Part shown: one piece after another, positions 58,501 through 64,000 of the stretch
Layout of the letters: each line of letters begins with the position of its first letter
Numbering within the stretch: position 1 is the stretch's first letter
Origin: Streptomyces sclerotialus
GTDB taxonomy: Bacteria > Actinomycetota > Actinomycetes > Streptomycetales > Streptomycetaceae
DNA length: 64,000 nt
Assembly (NCBI RefSeq): GCF_040907265.1
Contig: NZ_JBFOHP010000002.1
Coordinates: 8,060,001-8,124,000 of the forward strand
Direction of reading: 5' to 3'
Translations under genes and position numbers: made by a program
Notes under the pieces: generated by a model
What the model was told of the DNA's origin: nothing
Seen by the model: the letters and a program-made list of their open reading frames with translations, nothing else
The model's database searches: none

Positions 58501-60233
58501 TCCAGTGCCGTCGCATCCGGCGTACGGGCCACCTGGGCCTCGAAGAGTTCGGTCACCGTCCGGTCGGCCCGTGTCTCGGCGGTGCGGTCGCACCAGCCCA
58601 GCAGCTGCCGGCGGTCGGCCTCGTCGAGCAGCCCGATCCCGCCGATCGCGGCACCGGGGCGCTCCACCAGCGCGTCGAGGACGTGCAGGAAGTGACGGCT
58701 CATCGCACGCACGGTGTCCCGGTCGAACAACGCGGTGTCGAATTCGAAGATGCCCTGCAGGGTCGCGCCGTCCTGCTCCACGACCAGCGTCAGGTCGTAC
58801 TTGGCGCTGTGACTCACGTACAGGTCCAGGTCGACGTCGAGCCCGAGCCGCTCGAGGGAACCGGTACCGGAACTCGGCATGACGAACGTCGTCTGGAACA
58901 GCGGGGAGTAGCTCTGGCTGCGCTGTGGGTCCGCCCGCTCCACCACCTTGTCGAACGGCGCGTCCCGGTGCGCGAGTGCCCCGGTGACCTCCCGCGCGAC
59001 CTGCCGGAACAGCTCACTGCCGGTCATGCCGTCGGCCAGCCGGTGCCGGGTGGGCACCATGTTGACGTAGTAGCCGATGGCGTGCCGGGTCTCGTCGGTG
59101 TCGCGCAGCGAGACCGGCGTGCCGATGCAGATGTCCTCCTGCCGCGTGTATGCGTGCAGGAAGACGCAGTACGCGCTCATCAGCAGCATGAACGGTGTGA
59201 CGCCCTCCTCCGCCGCCCGGGCCTGGAGCCGCCGGCACAGCTGTGGGGGGATGCCGAACCGCAGCACCTCGCCGTCGTGGGAGGCGACGGCCGGCCGCGG
59301 CCGGTCCAGCGGCAGGTCCAGCAGGGGCAGCGGACCACGCAGCCGTTCCTCCCAGTAGGAGAGGTGGTCCTCCAGCACGGCCGGGGTGAGCGTCGCCTGC
59401 TGCCGGCGGACGAATTCCCGGTACTGTGCGGGCTCCGGAGTGGGGCCGGGCGCTGCACCGGTTGCCGCCTCCTGGTAGGCACTGAGCCAGTCGGTGAGGA
59501 AGACGCCCGCCGAGGCCGCGTCGAAGACGATGTGGTGGACGTTGCACACTACATGGGTGGTCCCGTCGTGATGGCGTACGCAGCAGACCCGCAGCAGGGG
59601 CCCTTGCGTCAGGTCGAACCGGGTCCGTGCGACCTCGCGGACCAGTTCCCGCAACCGCTCCTCGTCCCGGCTCTCCCGTACCGAGAAGTCGAACCGGGCG
59701 GTGTCCGCGATGTGTTGGCGCACAGCACCGTCCTCGACGGCGAAGGTCGTACGCAGGGCCTCGTGCCGCGACACCACCGTGCGCAGGCTCTGCCGCAGGA
59801 GCTCGGTGTCCACCGGGCCGTTGAACCGCACCACGAAGGGCGCGTTGTACGCCGCGGGGTTGGCGGAGAACTGGTCGAGGAACCAGATGCCCGCCTGACC
59901 GTGCGAGGCAGGGAGCGAGCCCTCCGGCCCGTACGCCACGTCCGGTGTCGCGGCCGTGTCCCCGTCGGCACCGTTCGCCACCTCGGTGGTGTCTGCCTCG
60001 TGTGCCGCGCGCTCCCGCTCGATGAGCGCCGCGACCCCCCGCACGTCGCCGTGGCGCAACACCTCGTGCGGCGTCACGTCGAGGGCGAACACCGCCCTCA
60101 GCGTCTCCGCGAACCGGACGATCTCGGGCGAGGCGGAGGAGTGCCCGGTGAAGGGGGCGGCCACCGTGCTGTCGGCATCGCCCGTGACGTCCTGCCAGAT
60201 CCGCAGGACCACACCCTCCAGGATGGTGTCCAT
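55587..60233 (-). CDS. PBD NRPS subunit 2: (degenerate T)-C-A-T-reductase
   Basis: A 1548-aa NRPS; ATG at 60233 after GGAAGG. Residues 1-80 resemble a carrier domain, but the core motif reads GHSSASPEIV. C domain ~105-530, active site HHIVFDA at 233-239 (final Gly is Ala). A domain ~555-1070: YTSGSTGLPKG near 708, LSFDVSLMEI near 749 keeps the Asp that binds an alpha-amino/imino group, fitting a 4-alkylproline substrate. T domain with FALGGHSIL near 1100. Terminal reductase ~1185-1548: LLTGATGFLGGYLL and catalytic GYTQSKWVAERL. It condenses the anthranilyl unit with the alkylproline and releases the aldehyde that cyclises to the PBD imine/carbinolamine. Confidence 0.94.
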   Translation of the reverse strand: MDTILEGVVLRIWQDVTGDADSTVAAPFTGHSSASPEIVRFAETLRAVFALDVTPHEVLRHGDVRGVAALIERERAAHEADTTEVANGADGDTAATPDVAYGPEGSLPASHGQAGIWFLDQFSANPAAYNAPFVVRFNGPVDTELLRQSLRTVVSRHEALRTTFAVEDGAVRQHIADTARFDFSVRESRDEERLRELVREVARTRFDLTQGPLLRVCCVRHHDGTTHVVCNVHHIVFDAASAGVFLTDWLSAYQEAATGAAPGPTPEPAQYREFVRRQQATLTPAVLEDHLSYWEERLRGPLPLLDLPLDRPRPAVASHDGEVLRFGIPPQLCRRLQARAAEEGVTPFMLLMSAYCVFLHAYTRQEDICIGTPVSLRDTDETRHAIGYYVNMVPTRHRLADGMTGSELFRQVAREVTGALAHRDAPFDKVVERADPQRSQSYSPLFQTTFVMPSSGTGSLERLGLDVDLDLYVSHSAKYDLTLVVEQDGATLQGIFEFDTALFDRDTVRAMSRHFLHVLDALVERPGAAIGGIGLLDEADRRQLLGWCDRTAETRADRTVTELFEAQVARTPDATALECGGTSLTYRQLNARANRTARALIARGARPGQRVALHLDRSVDQIAGLLGVLKTGASYVPLDPHYPADRVTFMLHDADVRLVVTDDDAPHLPAEADRFVMGRDVPSGPERPEDDQDLGRRKGTDDEIYVIYTSGSTGLPKGVVINDGTIANLVAAQTALSPCGAWTRTLQYMSLSFDVSLMEILGTLCAGGTLVLIPEELRTDLDRLADFIARERIGRMYLPYIAVHQLAAVTARSDRVLDGLVEVASVGEQLTVTPQIREFFTRHPRARLLNMYGPSETHLATSHTLSRQPADWPDAPPIGAGIPGLKLLCLDQRMNLVPEGVPGELYIGGDVISPGYHNRPEETEARYLPDPFDPSGRGRLYRTGDLVRVTRNREFEYLGRTDGQIKIRGYRIEPAEVESALTALPSVTASAVAPIAYGPGDTRLVGFVVTEEPLDVATVRRGLGGRLPDYMLPSALVRLDRIPKTPSGKIDRKALPSLFVTDEPSSTRREPATEREREIARVWADVLKTGQVGADDDFFALGGHSILATALIYRLRQAYGVDVPMRTLFEDPTVSGMAARIDRLLNGDDDAGPALSVPDLLSDAILPGHIGASATAGAHDTIATSGPREVLLTGATGFLGGYLLRELLTATPCRVHCLVRATDEHAAWQRLRATATAYGFADTLTPDRVTAVPGDVSRTRFGLADDAYDALAAGVDTVYHAAARINFVAPYASVKPDNVGGVLNVLEFATRGVVKPVHHMSTLAVFSPAGHPGVITEDCVPEEHQALSIGYTQSKWVAERLALTAAERGLPVTVYRIGRIGADSATGACQAEDFLWRQIKSFIQLGRAPEPKNVTSELLPVDFVAKAVVALSRDHTATGGVRHLFHPDGVPFEVIHTAIRDSGYPLLDVAAGEWVRALEDAALTTGDNALAAAVPLLREGALELGENVYDNAHTTALLQRAGLCYPEISAGYFRAMISYFQVTGELSS

Positions 60234-60327
60234 CAAGTCGCGCCTTCCAGGTGTCTGAGTGAAGCGGGAATGCGGCGGGGCAGCGCTCGGCCGGCCGGGG
60301 CAACCGGGCGACCGGGCGTGCGCTCGG

Positions 60328-62139
60328 TCAGTGAGGCAGGCCGGAGGCGCGCTTCTCCTCGATGTAAGCGGCGAGCTTGCGCACGTCCCCGTGCCGGAAG
60401 ATCTCCTCGGCGCTCACCTTGACGGCGAGCACCTTCTCCAGGGTCGAGGCGAGTTGCACGAAGTGCAGTGAGTTGCCGCCGTGGCCGAGGAAGGGGTCAT
60501 CCGCCGCCACCTCCGAGTCACCGATGATGTCCCGCCAGACCTGCAGGACCACGCCTTCCAACGGGTTCGCCATGGGGTTCGCACGCTTCCTTTCCTTGAC
60601 GTCGTCCGGCTCGCTGAGCGCGGAACGGTCGGTTTTTCCGTTCACGGTGGTCGGCATCCGGTCGAGGTGGTGGTACGCCGACGGGACCATGTAGTCCGGC
60701 AGTTCGGCCATGAGCGCCGTGGTCAGCGTGACGGCGTCCAGGGCCTTGCCGGTGCGGGTGGTGTAGAAGGCGACGAGGCGCGCCTCGCCGTCGTCGTCGC
60801 GGAACGGCTTGACCACGGCCTGGTCGATCGCGTCGACCGTCCTGAGCGCCAGTTCCACCGCACCGGTCTCCACCCGGTAACCGCGCACCTTGACCTGGCC
60901 GTCGCCCCGGCCGGTCACGACGATGTCGCCCTCGGGCGTCGTACGGGCGCGGTCCCCGGTCCGGTACAGCCTCGCCCCGGTGTCCGGGGAGGTGAGGAAC
61001 CTGCCCTCGCCGAGCGCGGCGTCCACGTACCCCAGGGCGAGTCCCGCACCGGAGATGACCAGTTCACCGGGCTCACCGGGCGCGCAGGGTGCCAGCCGTT
61101 CGTCCACCACCGCCATCTCCACGAGAGGCAGGGGCTTGCCCACGGGCACCGGTCCGGTGTCGCTGAGGGCTTCGGGGTCCACCGGGAACAGCGCCGAAAT
61201 GGCGGAGTTCTCCGTGCAGCCGTAACCGTTGAAGATCTTCGCGGACGTGTCGCGGGCGGCGCGCCGCAGGTGGCGCGGTGACGGGAAGTCACCGCTGACG
61301 AATACCGCCCGCAATTTCGCCAGCGCCTCCAGCTCGTTGTCGACCAGCAGGTTGAACAGTCCGCCCGGCAGGCTCAGCACCGTGACGCCGTGCTCCTCGA
61401 CGGCCTGCCGGACGCCGCTGAGGGAGGGCAGGCCGGGCGGCAGGACAGCGAGCTTCGCGCCGTTGAGGAACGTCAGCCAGACCTCGTTCATCGAGGCGGC
61501 GAAGGAAGGTGCGGCCTGTTGCAGCAGGCAGTCCTCCTCGGTGAGGGAGAGGCCCGGCACCGGGAGGGCGAGACGCGTAAGTCCCCGGTGCGCGAGGCGC
61601 GTGCCCTTCGGCCTGCCGGTGGAACCGGAGGTGTACAGCACGAAGGCGGTGTCCTCCGGGTCCGCTACGGGTTCAGGGTTGTGTGCGGCCAACTGCGCGG
61701 CGCACCGCAGTAGTTCGTCGTCGGTGACAGCGTCCACGCCGGGCCAACGGGACGGGTCGGGTGCCCGGTCGCCGGCTGCCGGACCCTGGTGGACAACCAG
61801 GCGGACGCGGGCCTCGGTGACGATGTGGTCGATCATCTGGCGCGGATGCGAGGGGTTGAGCGGCACGACGTGGCCGCCCGCCTTGAGGACCGCGAGCATG
61901 GCCACGTACAGCCCGGCCGACCGGTCGAGATGCAGGCCGACGGCCGCACCCGGTGCCACGCCGCGGCGCGCCAGTTCGCGGGCGGCTTGGTTCGCCAGGG
62001 AGTTCAGGCGCGCGTACGTCAGCGAGTCACCCTTCGGCGGTCCCTCGGCGAGCGCGGTACGGTCACCGTGTCGTGAGACGATTCGCTCGAACAGCGTGGG
62101 CAGCGATTCGAGCGGTTCCAGCGCTTCATCTGCGGACAT
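60328..62139 (-). CDS. PBD NRPS subunit 1: anthranilate-activating A-T
   Basis: A 603-aa stand-alone A-T protein; ATG at 62139 after GGAGGG. A-domain motifs FVLYTSGSTGRPKGT (~171), IFNGYGCTENSA, LYRTGDRA and GDGQVKVRGYRVE are intact. The A4 motif reads FAASMNEVW, where amino-acid-activating domains have FDxS: the Asp-to-Ala change fits an aryl acid with no alpha-amine, so the substrate is a substituted anthranilate. The C-terminal carrier has LGHGGNSLHFVQL (~555). Its last 75 residues are clearly similar to the first 80 of NRPS 2. It is the first gene of the long operon down to 48714, and its promoter carries the cluster dyad. Confidence 0.93.
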   Translation of the reverse strand: MSADEALEPLESLPTLFERIVSRHGDRTALAEGPPKGDSLTYARLNSLANQAARELARRGVAPGAAVGLHLDRSAGLYVAMLAVLKAGGHVVPLNPSHPRQMIDHIVTEARVRLVVHQGPAAGDRAPDPSRWPGVDAVTDDELLRCAAQLAAHNPEPVADPEDTAFVLYTSGSTGRPKGTRLAHRGLTRLALPVPGLSLTEEDCLLQQAAPSFAASMNEVWLTFLNGAKLAVLPPGLPSLSGVRQAVEEHGVTVLSLPGGLFNLLVDNELEALAKLRAVFVSGDFPSPRHLRRAARDTSAKIFNGYGCTENSAISALFPVDPEALSDTGPVPVGKPLPLVEMAVVDERLAPCAPGEPGELVISGAGLALGYVDAALGEGRFLTSPDTGARLYRTGDRARTTPEGDIVVTGRGDGQVKVRGYRVETGAVELALRTVDAIDQAVVKPFRDDDGEARLVAFYTTRTGKALDAVTLTTALMAELPDYMVPSAYHHLDRMPTTVNGKTDRSALSEPDDVKERKRANPMANPLEGVVLQVWRDIIGDSEVAADDPFLGHGGNSLHFVQLASTLEKVLAVKVSAEEIFRHGDVRKLAAYIEEKRASGLPH

Positions 62140-62249
62140 GCAAGACGCCCTCCATTGACCCGTACGAGGAACGGCGAGCGTGGTCCCCCGTTGGTGTAAG
62201 AAGCGGAAAAAGTGCCCGTGCCTCGGCGGAGGCGCCCTGGCAAGCGGGA

Positions 62250-62269
62250 TGGTTTCCGAACAGAAATCA
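62250..62269. promoter_or_regulatory. Cluster operator copy 4 (NRPS operon)
   Basis: Read on the minus strand TGATTTCTGTTCGGAAACCA; arms TGATTTC and GAAACCA with a 6-base spacer. It begins at the last base of the -10 box, so a bound protein would block transcription of the NRPS/precursor operon. Confidence 0.75.
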
Positions 62270-62298
62270 TCATGGTGTGGCCCCAAAAGAGCTGTCAA
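62269..62298 (-). promoter_or_regulatory. Promoter TTGACA-18-CATGAT for the NRPS operon
   Basis: On the minus strand a consensus -35 TTGACA (62298-62293) is followed after 18 bases by CATGAT (62274-62269). The NRPS1 start is 130 bases downstream. Confidence 0.55.
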
Positions 62299-62718
62299 GC
62301 AAACGAATCTGAACAGCGGGCGACGCTCATCTCCGCTGCGGTACGCGGCGTCGAAGGCCCGGGTGCGCGCTGGGGAAGGCGGCGCGCGGAGCAAGGGAAC
62401 GCCACGTGAACCGCGTCATTTCGCCTGGTAGCAGGGTGTGCGGAGATGCCGTGGGTGCGGAGGACGCCACCTCGCGCCGAGGCGCGCCCGGTGTTCCGGG
62501 CGACGAGAGGCCGGCCGCCGGGTGACCGCACGCGGGCCGGTGCGTTTCCTCCACCTCGCGCGGCAAAGGCGCGACGGCAGGACAGGAATGGGCGGCCGAG
62601 AACCGGTCGGGGTGCGCAGTACGCCAAAAAGCGCCCGCCGCGCCGACGCCCCGTTTCCGCCGCGTGGGCAGGCAGGAACTCAAGGCGTCGGCGCGGCGGT
62701 ACTGTCGGCCGCGGCGGG

Positions 62719-63807
62719 TCAATCCGCCACGTCGCCGCGGGCCTCCACCTGCGTGGCGAATTCGCTCCAGACGGCCGCGCACGCGCGGGCGGCCTCGGCA
62801 ATGGCCTCCGCGCAATGGGTGGGTACGCTGGCCGCCGCCCGGTCCAGTTCCGTGGCGCCGGAGCAATTGGTGTCAAGAAGCCGCAACAGCACGCGCCCCA
62901 CCTCGCTGTGGCGCAGCGACGGGTCCCTGCGCAGCTTCTCCAGGGTCGAGATGGGGATTGCGGGAGGCCGTCCCGGACCGGCCGGCCGCGTGGACCGTAC
63001 GACCTCCGTGCGTTCGCACGTTCCCGCCGGGAGCTCCTCCCGGTTCGGTACCGCGGTGGAAAGGGGTGAGCGATGGGTGACGAGCGGCGAAGCGGGGCTC
63101 ACCGGACGCGGCGCGGCCTCCGCGGGGCGTCCTCGTCGCCGCTCAGGCACCGGATCCTGATTGCTGTCGAGGCGTCTGCGCACGTCGCGTGCGGTACCCA
63201 GGGAGACGCCCGCTTCGCGGGATATCTGGCGCAGGGAGGCGCCGGGATGAGCGGCGATCACTCGGGCGGCGCGTCTTCTGCCTTCGGCCGGATCGACCGG
63301 ACGCACTCGGCCGTCCCGGCCGACACGGGCGTTCGACTGGGGAACGTCCCCAGTTGAACGGTGGCGGATGCGGGCGACCGTCTTCGTCGCCAGTCCGGTG
63401 GCCGCCGCGATGGACCGGTCCGACCACTGCGGATGCGTGGTGAGGATGCGGGTCGCCGCGGCCGTGCGGTCGCCGCGGGACAACGGCAGGCCGTGTCGGG
63501 CGTTGAGCCGGACAGCGAGCACGAACGCGTCGTGCTCCGTGCCCTCGAAGAAGCGGACAGCGATGACCGTGTCACCGCGTAGGGCGGTGGCTCTGAGCCG
63601 GTGCATGCCGTCGATGACCCGCATCGTCTGCCGATGGACGACGACGGGAGGGAACGGATCCGGTGATTCGGCGAGGAGCAGTATGCGTTCCCTGTCCTCA
63701 CCTCCGAGTCTGGGGGAATCGCCAGGTAGTAATTGGGCGATGGGAATGTTTTCCGTGTCGGGGCTGACCGTTATGCAATCCGTTTGACTCAAGGCTTCGC
63801 CCATCAT
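62719..63807 (-). CDS. StrR/NovG-like cluster activator with ParB-type N-domain
   Basis: A 362-aa regulator resembling StrR and NovG, pathway-specific activators of antibiotic clusters. Residues ~15-110 form a ParB/Srx-like domain: PIAQLLPGDSPRLGGEDRERI, PFPPVVVHRQTMRVIDGMHRLRATALRGDTVIAVRFFEG. A helix-turn-helix follows (HPQWSDRSIAAATGLATKTVARIRHR, ~130-155), and a second HTH-like stretch AHPGASLRQISREAGVSLGTARDVRRRL near 195. The tail is Pro/Arg-rich then helical (PISTLEKLRRDPSLRHSEVGRVLLRLLDTN). ATG at 63807 after GGGAGG. It probably activates the PBD genes; I did not find the published StrR-box form in the gaps. Confidence 0.88.
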   Translation of the reverse strand: MMGEALSQTDCITVSPDTENIPIAQLLPGDSPRLGGEDRERILLLAESPDPFPPVVVHRQTMRVIDGMHRLRATALRGDTVIAVRFFEGTEHDAFVLAVRLNARHGLPLSRGDRTAAATRILTTHPQWSDRSIAAATGLATKTVARIRHRSTGDVPQSNARVGRDGRVRPVDPAEGRRRAARVIAAHPGASLRQISREAGVSLGTARDVRRRLDSNQDPVPERRRGRPAEAAPRPVSPASPLVTHRSPLSTAVPNREELPAGTCERTEVVRSTRPAGPGRPPAIPISTLEKLRRDPSLRHSEVGRVLLRLLDTNCSGATELDRAAASVPTHCAEAIAEAARACAAVWSEFATQVEARGDVAD

Positions 63808-64000
63808 AAAGCCTCCCTTGTCCGGATCGAAGAAATCTCCGGAGGTATTCCGTTGTGCAGCGGGGGGTGGCGCTCGACAGTCGGGGAAGAACTTCGGGAA
63901 GAATGCCGGCGGTCGGAACCGCGGATACTGTACAACCCGGTCACAGCATCCGGAAGGATACCTAACAGTTGGAGCCCTCCCCGCGGTTGTCGCGGGAAAA
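63808..64000. other. Upstream region of the StrR-like gene
   Basis: 193 bases to the window edge with no gene visible. It contains the ribosome-binding site and AT-richer patches (GATACTGTACAAC near 63925, GATACCTAACAGTTGG near 63957) that could hold the promoter. No copy of the 20-bp cluster dyad is seen here. Confidence 0.5.

Larger units (their letters stand above)
62140..62718. other. Intergenic region with the NRPS operon promoter
   Basis: 579 bases without a convincing gene. Bases 62160-62330 are relatively AT-rich and contain the promoter and dyad described separately. Bases 62340-62718 are GC-rich with no reading frame of good codon use on either strand; I see no hairpin, tRNA or repeat there. 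Confidence 0.6.

Noticed and set aside
62340..62718. Several 80-200-codon frames in the gap upstream of NRPS1
   Set aside because: Overlapping Arg/Pro/Ala-rich frames on both strands without ribosome-binding sites or family similarity.

Overview
The window looks like a chromosome segment of a high-GC actinomycete, most likely a Streptomyces. Codon third positions are almost all G or C, GTG starts and ATGA/GTGA translational couplings are common, and Tat/Sec-exported glycoside hydrolases, PadR/MarR/DeoR regulators and a StrR-type activator are present. I see no tRNA, rRNA, CRISPR array or insertion sequence.

Region 1 (1-6.5 kb) is mixed: the 3' end of an L-serine dehydratase gene, a secreted CocE/NonD-type hydrolase, two small SnoaL-like proteins, a PadR regulator divergent from one of them, a truncated short-chain dehydrogenase, and a radical SAM protein with an unusual CX8CX2C motif.

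Region 2 (6.7-13.7 kb) is a glycan locus: a GH59 galactosylceramidase-like enzyme, a DeoR-HTH/LacI-sensor regulator, an alpha-L-rhamnosidase (GH78) that has lost its catalytic barrel, and a GH43 enzyme. Region 3 (13.7-27.8 kb) is a divergent acid-sugar catabolic system. One arm is a minus-strand operon: Dpp/Opp-type ABC importer, aldo/keto reductase, HpcH-type aldolase, intracellular BNR (sialidase-fold) protein, D-2-hydroxyacid dehydrogenase and a non-canonical Nramp-like transporter. The other arm is a plus-strand operon: four-carbon acid-sugar kinase, PdxA2-type dehydrogenase and DeoR regulator. Region 4 (27.8-36.2 kb) holds a GH5 endoglycoceramidase-like enzyme and a complete L-rhamnose pathway (MFS permease, isomerase, rhamnulose-1-P aldolase/lactaldehyde dehydrogenase fusion, rhamnulokinase, mutarotase). 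The 12-bp palindrome TGAAACCTTTCA occurs just downstream of matching promoters for the mutarotase gene and the broken rhamnosidase gene, tying regions 2 and 4 into one rhamnose regulon.

Region 5 (about 36.4-63.8 kb) is a pyrrolobenzodiazepine (PBD) biosynthetic gene cluster. The 4-alkylproline half is built from L-tyrosine by heme tyrosine hydroxylase, L-DOPA 2,3-dioxygenase, gamma-glutamyltransferase homologue, PhzF-type isomerase and F420-dependent reductase (LmbB2/B1/A/X/Y equivalents). No LmbW-type C-methyltransferase is present, so a two-carbon side chain is predicted. The anthranilate half comes from DAHP synthase, ADIC synthase (PhzE-like), isochorismatase (PhzD-like) and a 2,3-dihydro-3-hydroxyanthranilate dehydrogenase, followed by HpaB/HpaC-type hydroxylation and catechol-type O-methylation. 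Two NRPSs (A-T, then a degenerate T-like domain plus C-A-T-reductase) join the halves and release an aldehyde that closes to the PBD. A UvrA-like protein (DrrC type) gives likely self-resistance. A hydroxy/methoxy-anthranilate plus C2-ethylidene PBD of the limazepine/tomaymycin type is expected.

The most interesting signal is a 20-bp dyad, consensus about TGRTTTCTGTTYGGAAACCA. It lies in four intergenic regions of the PBD cluster: upstream of NRPS1, of uvrA-like, between dioxygenase and O-methyltransferase, and between amine oxidase and MarR. At two of these it directly abuts a -35/-10 promoter with the same geometry. It appears to be the operator of the cluster's own regulator, probably the MarR protein, and it ties an amine oxidase, and possibly a neighbouring flavin monooxygenase and a 57-aa ORF, to the cluster.
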